From NCBI GenBank assembly GCA_003819975.1, contig RPPU01000184.1, positions 1 through 8,023 of the forward strand: 8,023 nt of DNA, given 5' to 3'. Below, piece by piece: positions 1-6,521 of this stretch. Within the stretch, counting starts at the first letter, position 1; every line of letters starts with the position of its first letter. The notes beneath the pieces were generated by a model. That model searched no databases and was not told where the DNA came from. It saw nothing but the letters and a program-made list of their open reading frames with translations. Position numbers and translations under genes: made by a program. The DNA is from Desulfobacteraceae bacterium (lineage in GTDB: Bacteria > Desulfobacterota > DSM-4660 > Desulfatiglandales > HGW-15).

Positions 1-3000
1 ATCGGCTGCCTCCTTGGCCTGGCGGTACTGGTCCACGCTTTTTTTAAGGGCCTCATCCGCTCTTTTGCGTTCGATGGCCAGGGCGACCTGGTCGGAAACG
101 GAACTGAAGATTTCAACGTCCCGGCTGTCAAAACGGTTGGGGTCGGTGTGGCTTTGAGTGGCCATGACGCCGATGACTTCATTTTTCATTTTCAAAGGCA
201 CGCCCAGCCAGATTTCGGAGAGCGATCCGATTACTTTTTTGCCCATCTTTTCGAGCCGGTCGATTCTTTCGGCTTTGGTGGATAAAAGGGGTTTACCGGT
301 TTTGATGACTTCAGCCGTTATGGAAGGATTATGGGGATCGCTGACCTGCTTGATGACAATGCTGGCAATGTTTTTATCTTTTTCATCCACATAATAAGTG
401 AAATTCACCGCATCGGTGCGTTTGTCGTAAAGCGCGATAAAAAAATTGGTGACGTCGATAATTCTGCCAAGGGAATGGTGGATGGAACGGTAGAGTTCAT
501 CGAGATCAAAGGTGGTATTGACCGCGGTGGAAATGCTGAAAAGAACCTGGGTGACTTCCTCGCTTTCTTTGCGGGCTTCTTCGGTCCGTTTACGCTCGAT
601 GGCCAGGGCTACTTGTTCCGAGACCGAACTGAAGATTTCAACATCCCGTTGATTAAAGCGATAGGGGTCGGTATAACTTTGGGTCGTCATAACGCCGATG
701 ACTTCATTCTTGATTTTCAGGGGAACGCCCAACCAGACTTCGGCCGCTACCCCTAGAAGTTTTTTATTTTCTTTGGCAGCCAATTCCATCAGGTCCGCTT
801 TCGGCATCAAAAGAGGTTTCCCGGATTTGATCACGTAGCCGGTCAATGACAAAGATTGGGACTGGGGGCCAATGGAAATTTCCTGATGAATGGGGGCGTC
901 GGAATCCACGGCATCTTTATGATAACAGAAATAGAAAGCGTCATTTTCCTTATTGTATATGGCGATAAAAAAATTAGTGACGTCGATGATCCGAGCCAGG
1001 GATTTATGGATGGAATGGTAGAGTTCATCCAGATCAAAGGTGGTATTGACCGCGTTGGAGATGCTGAAAAGGACCTGGGTGATTTCCTCACTCTTCTTTC
1101 TGGCTTCTTCAGTCCGTTTGCGGTCAACGGCAATGGCGATCTGATCGGAAACCGAACTTAAGATCTCGAGATCTTTTTCGGTAAAACGATTTTTGTCATG
1201 GTAGCTTTGGGTGGCAATCACCCCGATGACTTCATTCTTGATTTTCAAGGGCATGCCCAGCCAGACCTCGGCCGGAGTACCGACCAGTTTTTTATTTTCG
1301 CGGGCCGCCCACTCGATCAATTCCGCTTTCGGCATAAAAAGCGGTTGACCGGTTTTAATCACATGGGCAGTCAGGGACAGGAATTTGGATTGGGGATCAA
1401 TGGAAATTTCCCGGTAATTGGAATCGCCTGAATCCACTTCGTCCTGATAATAGGGAAAATGGAAGGCGTCGTTTTCCTTGTTATAAATGGCAATGTAAAA
1501 ATTGGTGACATCGATGATCCGGGTAAGGGATTTGTGAATGGAACGATAGAGTTCATCCAGGTCAAAGGTGATATTGACCGCGTTGGAGATGCTGAAAAGA
1601 ACCTGGTTGATCTCTTCGCTTTCTTTTTGGGCGCTCTCGACTCTTTTGGCGTGAATGGCCAAGGCGATTTGATCGGAAACGCCCAGCAGCACATCGGCAT
1701 CGCTCAGATTAAAGCGCTCGGGATCCCGGTAATTTTGTACGGTCATGACGCCGATGATCTCGTCTTTCATTTTCAGGGGAACCCCCAACCAGACCTCGGG
1801 CATCGTGCCGACCGGTTCCCTGTTTTTCCGGGCAATGAGTTCGAGCAGGTCTTTTTTCTTGATGAGTTTGGGGGCCTTGGCCCGAATGACTTCGGCGCTC
1901 ATGGAAGCCGATTCCATAACATTGAATACTTCCGGAAGAGCTGTGTCCATTTCATCAACCAGGTATGGAAAGCGAATGGAATCTTTTTCTTTATCATATA
2001 AGGCGATATAAAAATTATCGGCGTCTATGATATTCGACAAGAACGAATGAATGGATTTATACAGCTCATTCAGATTGGTCGTGGTATTGACGGCATTGGC
2101 AATGTAATACAAGGTGCGGTTGATTTCCTCGGCATGTTTGCGTTCATGGATATCCTGCATGAGGCCCTCAACGCGCACATGCCCGGAAGCGTCTTTCAGA
2201 AACGAACCTTTTTCACAGACCCATTTCCATTTGCCGTTCTTCTGGCTGACGCGATATTCTGTGGCATAGGCGGATTGGTCTTTAAGAGCCTTTTGAATGG
2301 TTTTCAAAAATAGGACTCGATCATCCTTATGGATTAAGTCTTGCAAATAGTCGGTATGAACCGCTTCCGAATTTTCGGAATCCTTTGGGGCCGATAACGA
2401 AACAGGAGCCCTGTCTGCACTATAATCGGCATGCTGCAAAAACAAGATTTCTTCTTTTGAATATCCCAGCACGTTAACGACCGCCGGACTGATATAGGAG
2501 AAGAAACCGTGAGCGTCGGTCGAAAAAATGACATCCTTGATGTTCTCGACCAGGTGCCGGTAACGCTCTTCGCTTTTTTGCAATTCTTCCTGGGCTCTTT
2601 TGCGTTCAATAGCCAAAGCCACCTGATCGGAGACCGCCAGCAGGATAGCGGCGTCGCGTTGATTATAGCACTTGGGATCGGTGTAACTCTGGACAATGAT
2701 CGCCCCGATGACCTTTTGTTTGATTTTTAGGGGAACACCCAGCCATAGTTCCGAGGGCGATCCGATGATTTCTTGACCCTGCTTACGGACACGTTCCAAA
2801 CCTTCGGCTTTTGTAAAAAAGATCGGCCGGCCGGTTTTTATCACCTCCGCGGTTAAGGCGCTCGATTTGCTGACATTTTCGATTTCACCCGGATCTTTAT
2901 CCCGCTCATCCACGAAATACGGGAAATAGACCTTGTCCTCATTTTCATCATAAAGGGCGATCAAAAAGTTGGTCACATCCAGGACTTCGTGCAAGGATTG

Positions 3001-3141
3001 ATGGATGGAGCGATAGAGCTCATCCAGGCTTTGCGTTGAATTGACGGCATTGGAAATTTGTAAAAGCACGGCGAGGAAGCGCTCTTCGCTCTGTGCCGGC
3101 GTTAAGGGGTTCAATCCTATGGTGTTTTGTTGAAGGGACAT
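1..3141 (-). CDS. Multi-GAF/PAS sensor protein, N-terminal 1047 residues (partial; probable sensor histidine kinase)
   Basis: The minus-strand frame is open from ATG 3141-3139 to the window edge (1047 codons, no stop). Visible modules in protein order are GAF1 (about residues 24-179), PAS (about 189-338, beginning SEERYRHLVENI and ending DIHERKHAEE), GAF2 (about 340-497), GAF3 (about 511-673), GAF4 (about 686-848) and GAF5 (about 863-1028). Every GAF repeats the landmarks LDELYRSIH, DVTNFxIAxY and WLGVPLKxK followed by VIGV. Short charged helical linkers (RKRTEEARKESEE type) join them. The last residues, YRQAKEAAD, resemble the coiled linker that usually precedes a HisKA dimerisation domain, so a kinase is expected past the edge (inference). 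No membrane segment or signal peptide is seen, so it is probably cytoplasmic. Ligands are unknown. The start at 3141 has AAAGG six bases upstream; an in-frame ATG at 3162 would leave only about 10 nt of leader from the sigma-54 promoter. Not identifiable to a named gene. Confidence 0.9.
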   Translation of the reverse strand, partial: MSLQQNTIGLNPLTPAQSEERFLAVLLQISNAVNSTQSLDELYRSIHQSLHEVLDVTNFLIALYDENEDKVYFPYFVDERDKDPGEIENVSKSSALTAEVIKTGRPIFFTKAEGLERVRKQGQEIIGSPSELWLGVPLKIKQKVIGAIIVQSYTDPKCYNQRDAAILLAVSDQVALAIERKRAQEELQKSEERYRHLVENIKDVIFSTDAHGFFSYISPAVVNVLGYSKEEILFLQHADYSADRAPVSLSAPKDSENSEAVHTDYLQDLIHKDDRVLFLKTIQKALKDQSAYATEYRVSQKNGKWKWVCEKGSFLKDASGHVRVEGLMQDIHERKHAEEINRTLYYIANAVNTTTNLNELYKSIHSFLSNIIDADNFYIALYDKEKDSIRFPYLVDEMDTALPEVFNVMESASMSAEVIRAKAPKLIKKKDLLELIARKNREPVGTMPEVWLGVPLKMKDEIIGVMTVQNYRDPERFNLSDADVLLGVSDQIALAIHAKRVESAQKESEEINQVLFSISNAVNITFDLDELYRSIHKSLTRIIDVTNFYIAIYNKENDAFHFPYYQDEVDSGDSNYREISIDPQSKFLSLTAHVIKTGQPLFMPKAELIEWAARENKKLVGTPAEVWLGMPLKIKNEVIGVIATQSYHDKNRFTEKDLEILSSVSDQIAIAVDRKRTEEARKKSEEITQVLFSISNAVNTTFDLDELYHSIHKSLARIIDVTNFFIAIYNKENDAFYFCYHKDAVDSDAPIHQEISIGPQSQSLSLTGYVIKSGKPLLMPKADLMELAAKENKKLLGVAAEVWLGVPLKIKNEVIGVMTTQSYTDPYRFNQRDVEIFSSVSEQVALAIERKRTEEARKESEEVTQVLFSISTAVNTTFDLDELYRSIHHSLGRIIDVTNFFIALYDKRTDAVNFTYYVDEKDKNIASIVIKQVSDPHNPSITAEVIKTGKPLLSTKAERIDRLEKMGKKVIGSLSEIWLGVPLKMKNEVIGVMATQSHTDPNRFDSRDVEIFSSVSDQVALAIERKRADEALKKSVDQYRQAKEAAD
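38..1621 (-). repeat. Three tandem 528-bp coding repeats (GAF3, GAF4, GAF5 modules)
   Basis: Equivalent bases recur at an exact offset of 528 bp (176 codons). The LDEL codons fall at about 493, 1021 and 1549, and long identical runs are shared, for example positions 504-526 with 1032-1054, and about 1045-1070 with 1573-1598. The next module (GAF2) is offset by 513 bp and is clearly more diverged; GAF1 is more diverged again. The unit covers one GAF domain plus its helical linker. The nucleotide-level similarity points to relatively recent in-frame duplication of this module. Confidence 0.8.
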
Positions 3142-3182
3142 TGCGAGCCTTTGTTTGAACATGGATTTCCATGAATCTATTT

Positions 3183-3199
3183 AGCAATTGATGTGCCAA
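3183..3199 (-). promoter_or_regulatory. Sigma-54 (RpoN) -24/-12 promoter for the multi-GAF gene
   Basis: Read on the minus strand this is TTGGCACATCAATTGCT. It matches the sigma-54 consensus (TGGCAC, then TTGC), with exactly 10 bases between the invariant GG and GC. The predicted transcription start is about position 3172, giving a leader of about 31 nt that contains the AAAGG ribosome site before ATG 3141. If real, expression would depend on an enhancer-binding activator; no upstream activator site could be identified by eye. Confidence 0.6.
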
Positions 3200-3376
3200 T
3201 TCAGGCCGATACGGGAAGAAATGCATACCGAATAGGACTTACTGTTGAAAATTAAGTTATATTCATAGGTTATGGCTAATGTGGAAATTGATTGAACCTT
3301 TTGCGCATTCAATGATACAAATAATTAAACAGTCGGTTTTAGATTCTATTAATCTTAATTTAATAAGGAGAAAAAA

Positions 3377-3877
3377 ATGAAAACTTTTAAAATGCTTTCG
3401 AGTTCCCTGATCGTTTTAATGTTGCTTTGCACAACGGTTTTTGCGGCCGGACCCACCACTCCGGTAACCCAGGTTCAAGCTCCGGCCCGGGTCCTGAAAT
3501 TTTCGGCTGATTTGCTTGTCCAGTATATCGAATTTTTTAATTGCCCTTGTTCGCTCAATCAGGTTTTGGATACCGAGTATGTCACGGATATGATCGCGGT
3601 CAAGGTGGCCAATACATCCACGTTTAACGCAGTCCCCGCTAAAGTCACGGTGTCTTACTATGATGTGTCCGCAAAAACCACGGTTACGGTCACCAAGAAC
3701 GTGACGCTCAATGCCAATCAATGGACCAAGGTCATTATGGTTCAAAAACCTATTTTAATAAAAAAATCGGTCGGCGTCACCGCTTCCATTGAACACACCG
3801 ACGCCAAATACGCAGATCCGAACCTGGCCAACAATAAAATCCTCAATTATAGAACCTGCGGCCCGATGGTGGAATAA
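3377..3877 (+). CDS. Small secreted protein with a CARDB/Ig-like beta domain
   Basis: 166 residues. The N-terminus is a typical Sec signal peptide: Lys2 and Lys5, a hydrophobic core at about residues 9-19, then VFA-A with likely signal peptidase I cleavage near residue 23. There is no lipobox. The mature part is beta-rich. The segment around residues 70-150 (DMIAVKVANTSTFNA, VTVSYYD, ending DPNLANNKI) has the look of a CARDB-type or other Ig-like sandwich, in which a final Asn-Asn pair is common. Three cysteines remain after cleavage: Cys56 and Cys58 in a CPC motif, and Cys161 near the C-terminus. One disulfide in the periplasm or outside the cell is likely (inference). AAGGAG at 3365-3370, six bases before ATG, fixes the start. 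It is divergent from the GAF gene and is closed by a strong terminator, so it is probably monocistronic. No clean promoter was identified. Specific function is unknown. Confidence 0.85.
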   Translation: MKTFKMLSSSLIVLMLLCTTVFAAGPTTPVTQVQAPARVLKFSADLLVQYIEFFNCPCSLNQVLDTEYVTDMIAVKVANTSTFNAVPAKVTVSYYDVSAKTTVTVTKNVTLNANQWTKVIMVQKPILIKKSVGVTASIEHTDAKYADPNLANNKILNYRTCGPMVE

Positions 3878-3910
3878 AAAAGAATCCGACCCTCTTACTC
3901 TTAACAACTC

Positions 3911-3959
3911 AAAACGGTTTTCCGGTCTGGAAATCAAGCAGCCGGAAAACCGTTTTTTT
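3911..3959 (+). terminator. Rho-independent terminator after the secreted-protein gene
   Basis: A perfect 15-bp stem, AAAACGGTTTTCCGG (3911-3925) with CCGGAAAACCGTTTT (3942-3956), runs into a T tract (3953-3959). The 16-nt loop can be shortened by CTG/CAG pairing (3927-3929 with 3939-3941). It starts 33 bp after the stop at 3877 and lies 90 bp before the next start, so it should separate the two genes. Confidence 0.9.
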
Positions 3960-4033
3960 ATTTATGAAACAGCTCAAATCAGCCGAATAGGGGGTGAAGC
4001 TTTTTACTCATTACATGTATCGATTTTCAAAAG

Positions 4034-4040
4034 AGGAGGG
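4034..4040 (+). promoter_or_regulatory. Ribosome binding site deciding the start at 4050
   Basis: AGGAGGG lies nine bases before ATG 4050. This supports the short form of the gene. The longer open frame, back to 3789, would overlap the upstream gene and read through its terminator. Confidence 0.85.
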
Positions 4041-4049
4041 AGTGAGCCT

Positions 4050-4517
4050 ATGACCGGCGATGACATTTGTAAAAAATTGGATGAAATGTCCCATCATGGA
4101 GAAAAGCTTGAAAATCTGTTAAAAAACGCCGTGGAATTATTGCATGAATCCGAGCCGGCTTTTCACTGGACCGGGATCTATGAGCTTTCCACAGGCGAGG
4201 TTTTGCGCCTGGGTCCTTTTATCGGCGCGCCCACGGAACATGTGTTTATCTCGGTAGGCAAAGGGATTTGCGGCAGCGCCATTGCGGACCGCTGCAATAA
4301 AAACATCCCGGACGTCACCTTGGAAGAGAATTATTTGGCTTGTTCGACTTCAACCAAGTCGGAATTGGTCATTCTGATCCGTAAGGGCGATACGATCTTC
4401 GCGCAAATCGATATCGACAGCCATGACCACAATGCTTTTAATCCCCAAATCGAAAGAAAGGTCGAGAAGGTCGCCGAATGGCTGGCGGATGCTTATGCGA
4501 CGGTACAAAAACACTAA
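4050..4517 (+). CDS. GAF-domain free methionine-(R)-sulfoxide reductase (MsrC/fRMsr) family protein
   Basis: 155 residues, close to the 160-165 usual for the family. It would reduce free L-methionine-(R)-sulfoxide in the cytoplasm with thioredoxin as electron source. Family landmarks appear in order: HWTGIYEL (residues 39-46), LGPFIG (54-59), GKGICG (70-75), LACSTSTKSELV (96-107) and IDIDS (120-124). Compared with E. coli MsrC (from memory), Cys74 matches Cys94 and Cys98 matches catalytic Cys118, with the same 24-residue spacing. Glu105, Asp121 and Asp123 match substrate-binding acids. The counterpart of E. coli Cys84 is missing: the aligned position is Glu63/His64. An extra Cys82 is present. 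So the enzyme may use a two-cysteine or altered resolving mechanism, or have become a binding protein. It is preceded by the upstream gene's terminator and followed by a probable terminator of its own. Family assignment is firm; activity is inferred. Confidence 0.85.
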   Translation: MTGDDICKKLDEMSHHGEKLENLLKNAVELLHESEPAFHWTGIYELSTGEVLRLGPFIGAPTEHVFISVGKGICGSAIADRCNKNIPDVTLEENYLACSTSTKSELVILIRKGDTIFAQIDIDSHDHNAFNPQIERKVEKVAEWLADAYATVQKH

Positions 4518-4556
4518 TCGCAAACGGATAGATGGCCTGTTGAAGAAAACTCTTCC

Positions 4557-4601
4557 GGGGTCCATGCCTGCCGGGCATGAATCCCGATGCTTTTTTCTTT
4601 T
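4557..4601 (+). terminator. Probable rho-independent terminator after the fRMsr-like gene
   Basis: CATGCC (4563-4568) pairs with GGCATG (4574-4579) around a 5-nt loop. The stem is extended by GGG/CCC (4558-4560 with 4583-4585) across a small internal loop. A T-rich run follows at 4591-4601. The hairpin to T-run spacing is slightly long, so this is moderate evidence. Confidence 0.5.
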
Positions 4602-4874
4602 GCCTGCGCAAGCTTTTAAAGTTCACGGTTTATAAAAAACAGTTTATCCACCTGAGCGGTTACTGTGAAACTTTTTCATCGATCCAAAAGCTATCTCAAA
4701 AATGCTATTTTCAGAAAAGTTCGCTGAATTTTTCGGTTAATTTTGATAGGGTAAAACTTCCTTTTTGATTTTTAAAATCCTTCCGGATTATCCAACCCAT
4801 GAACCCCTTTCATGGCTCCGTTCGTTGAGAGTTGCACAACACCACACAAAATGATAAAGGATATACTTCAATCC
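4602..4874 (+). other. AT-rich intergenic spacer / leader of the dipeptidase gene
   Basis: This is most of the 374-bp gap between two plus-strand genes. No supported ORF was found on either strand; the minus-strand frames here are shadows running out of the dipeptidase gene. One perfect small hairpin is present: CCATGAA (4797-4803) and TTCATGG (4809-4815) with a 5-nt loop. No convincing -35/-10 pair with correct spacing was found, although the promoter for the dipeptidase gene should lie here. No known riboswitch core was recognised. Confidence 0.5.
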
Positions 4875-4883
4875 AAAAGGAGG
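4875..4883 (+). promoter_or_regulatory. Ribosome binding site deciding the start at 4892
   Basis: AAAAGGAGG, eight bases before ATG 4892, is a near-ideal Shine-Dalgarno sequence. It rules in favour of this ATG over an in-frame TTG at 4832, which would add 20 polar residues ahead of the signal peptide. Confidence 0.9.
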
Positions 4884-4891
4884 CTGATCCC

Positions 4892-6409
4892 ATGAGAACA
4901 AAACGAATCCTTTTTATAAGTCTGGGTTTTCTAGGGATTTTTAGTTGCCTGAATCCTGCCGGGGCACAGGAAAAGGACCAGGCGGTATTGAACCTTTTTA
5001 AAGAAATCACCGCGGTCCCCAGGTGTTTCATGTATGAAAGAAATATGGGGATTTGGCTGCAGAATTGGGCCCGAGAAAACGGATTCCAAGCTGAAGCAGA
5101 TTCGACCGGGAATGTGGTGATCCGGGTCCCGGCCACGAAAGGATATGCGCAAGCACCGATCATAGTGCTGCAAAGCCACATGGACATGGTTTGCGAAAAA
5201 AGTTCCACGGCCACACATGACTTTTTCAAAGACCCGATCCGGATAAAGCAGGAAGGGGAGTGGCTGGCGGCGGAACAAACGACTCTGGGCGCCGATGACG
5301 CTATCGGCATGGCCCTGGCCCTGGCTATAGCCAAGGATTCGCCCAGCCGGCATCCGGCATTGGAACTTGTGTTCACGGTCGGGGAAGAAAGCGGATTCAG
5401 AGGAATCAATGCTTTGGATGGATCATTTATAAAGGGCCGGGTGCTCATCAATCTTGATTCCGAATTAGAAGGAGCCATAACCATCGGCTCGGCCGGCGGC
5501 CGGACCACCGGGATTTCCCTGCCGGTCAAGTCGGAAAAGTTGCCGAAATCATGCGGGATTTATACTTTAAAGGTGGACGGGCTTCAGGGCGGGCATTCCG
5601 GAGTCGATATCCATCTGAAAAGGGGCAATGCCATCAAGATTCTGGCGAGAGTGCTTGAAACCCTAAAAAGCCATGCGGAGATCCGTTTGATTGAATTGAA
5701 AGGCGGGTCCAGGGTCAATGCCATTCCCAGACAGGCTGAAGCCGTATTGGCTTTCGACTCCGTTCGCTCGGAAAAGATTCGCAAGATTGCAAAAGATCTG
5801 GAGCAAATTCTGCACCAGGAATTGGCTTTGACGGACAAAGGATTGACCGTGACATTGGCTCCTTTTGAACGAGAAAAACCGTCCAAGGGTTTTACGGTGC
5901 AAGACAGTTCGCGGGTCATATCGCTGCTGGCCGCCTTACCGGACGGCGTCGCCAATATGAATCCTCGTTTTAAAGATGTGGTGGAGACTTCGAATAATTT
6001 AGGTATCCTGCAATCCAATGCCGATAGCATCACTCTTGTGAGTAATCAAAGAAGTTCAAGCCTTGCCGGACTTGGAGAACTGACCGCCAAAATCAGAAAT
6101 ATTTGCTTTGCAGCCGGAGCCACAACGAATGATCAGAATTCGTATGACCCTTGGCAACCCAATCCGGATTCAGCTTTGCTCAAGCGCGGCAAAGGAGTTT
6201 ATAGAAAATTATTCGGCCGCGAACCCCTGGTAACGGTGATTCACGGCGGGCTCGAATGTGGGGTCATGGCCGCTAAATTCCGGAACATGGAGATCATTGC
6301 CATCGGCCCCACGATCCAGGGCGCGCATGCTCCGGGTGAACGTGTGCATATTCCGTCCATCGGAAAAGTCAGGAAATTCCTGGTGGAATTGCTGGCTTCC
6401 TACAAATAG
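4892..6409 (+). CDS. pepD: PepD-type aminoacyl-histidine dipeptidase (peptidase M20 family), exported form
   Basis: 505 residues. The family hydrolyses Xaa-His and other dipeptides with a two-metal (usually zinc) centre. Landmarks are SHMD (His96, Asp98), TTLGADDAIG (bridging Asp135), VGEES (catalytic Glu165, metal Glu166), NLDSE (Asp189), the lid-domain motif GGHSG (His235), the NPDS motif (424-427), and the C-terminal GAHAPGE (His479) near an E/C-G-V-M segment. All expected metal ligands are present. The unusual part is the N-terminus: MRTKR, a hydrophobic stretch (residues 6-19), then NPAGA-Q, a plausible signal peptidase I site after Ala25. Cys19 is a poor lipobox candidate (IFSC). Classical E. 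coli PepD is about 485 residues and cytosolic; here the mature enzyme would be about 480, so the leader is an addition. That implies periplasmic peptide scavenging or turnover (inference). The gene appears to stand alone, with 112 bp before the next start. Confidence 0.9.
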   Translation: MRTKRILFISLGFLGIFSCLNPAGAQEKDQAVLNLFKEITAVPRCFMYERNMGIWLQNWARENGFQAEADSTGNVVIRVPATKGYAQAPIIVLQSHMDMVCEKSSTATHDFFKDPIRIKQEGEWLAAEQTTLGADDAIGMALALAIAKDSPSRHPALELVFTVGEESGFRGINALDGSFIKGRVLINLDSELEGAITIGSAGGRTTGISLPVKSEKLPKSCGIYTLKVDGLQGGHSGVDIHLKRGNAIKILARVLETLKSHAEIRLIELKGGSRVNAIPRQAEAVLAFDSVRSEKIRKIAKDLEQILHQELALTDKGLTVTLAPFEREKPSKGFTVQDSSRVISLLAALPDGVANMNPRFKDVVETSNNLGILQSNADSITLVSNQRSSSLAGLGELTAKIRNICFAAGATTNDQNSYDPWQPNPDSALLKRGKGVYRKLFGREPLVTVIHGGLECGVMAAKFRNMEIIAIGPTIQGAHAPGERVHIPSIGKVRKFLVELLASYK

Positions 6410-6521
6410 ACCGGGATATTTTTCTTGCTAACATCTTGAATAGATGGTAAAAATTATTTTCTAAAAATGAATTCTGCTTTATGAAATCATTAAAACACTT
6501 TTCGACTTTATTCAGGGCTTT

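Noticed and set aside
331..2730. Plus-strand ORFs of up to 180 residues across the left third
   Set aside because: They are antisense shadows of the long minus-strand GAF/PAS gene. They recur with the same 528-bp period and look Gly/Asp/Phe-rich and non-natural.
3142..3162. Alternative ATG at 3162 for the multi-GAF gene
   Set aside because: It is in frame and cannot be fully excluded, but it would leave only about 10 nt of leader from the predicted sigma-54 start and has a weaker ribosome site than ATG 3141.
3301..3329. TTGCGC with ATTAAA 17 bases later as a promoter for the secreted-protein gene
   Set aside because: Only about half the consensus positions match. The spacer is AT-rich, so such matches are expected by chance.
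3789..4049. Extended start for the fRMsr-like gene
   Set aside because: It would overlap the secreted-protein gene in another frame and run through its terminator. The AGGAGGG before ATG 4050 and the family length support the short form.
4832..4891. TTG start for the dipeptidase
   Set aside because: No ribosome site precedes it, it adds polar residues ahead of a signal peptide, and ATG 4892 has a near-ideal Shine-Dalgarno sequence.
4810..5529. 239-residue minus-strand ORF over the dipeptidase start, and a similar one at 6639-7358
   Set aside because: They lie opposite clearly coding sequence of recognised families, have low-complexity Arg/Pro/Ser-rich or His/Arg-rich composition and no ribosome site.
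6425..6453. TTGCTA with TAAAAA at 17-bp spacing as a promoter for the selenoprotein gene
   Set aside because: Spacing is right, but each box matches only four of six consensus bases in AT-rich DNA. Too weak to list as a feature.
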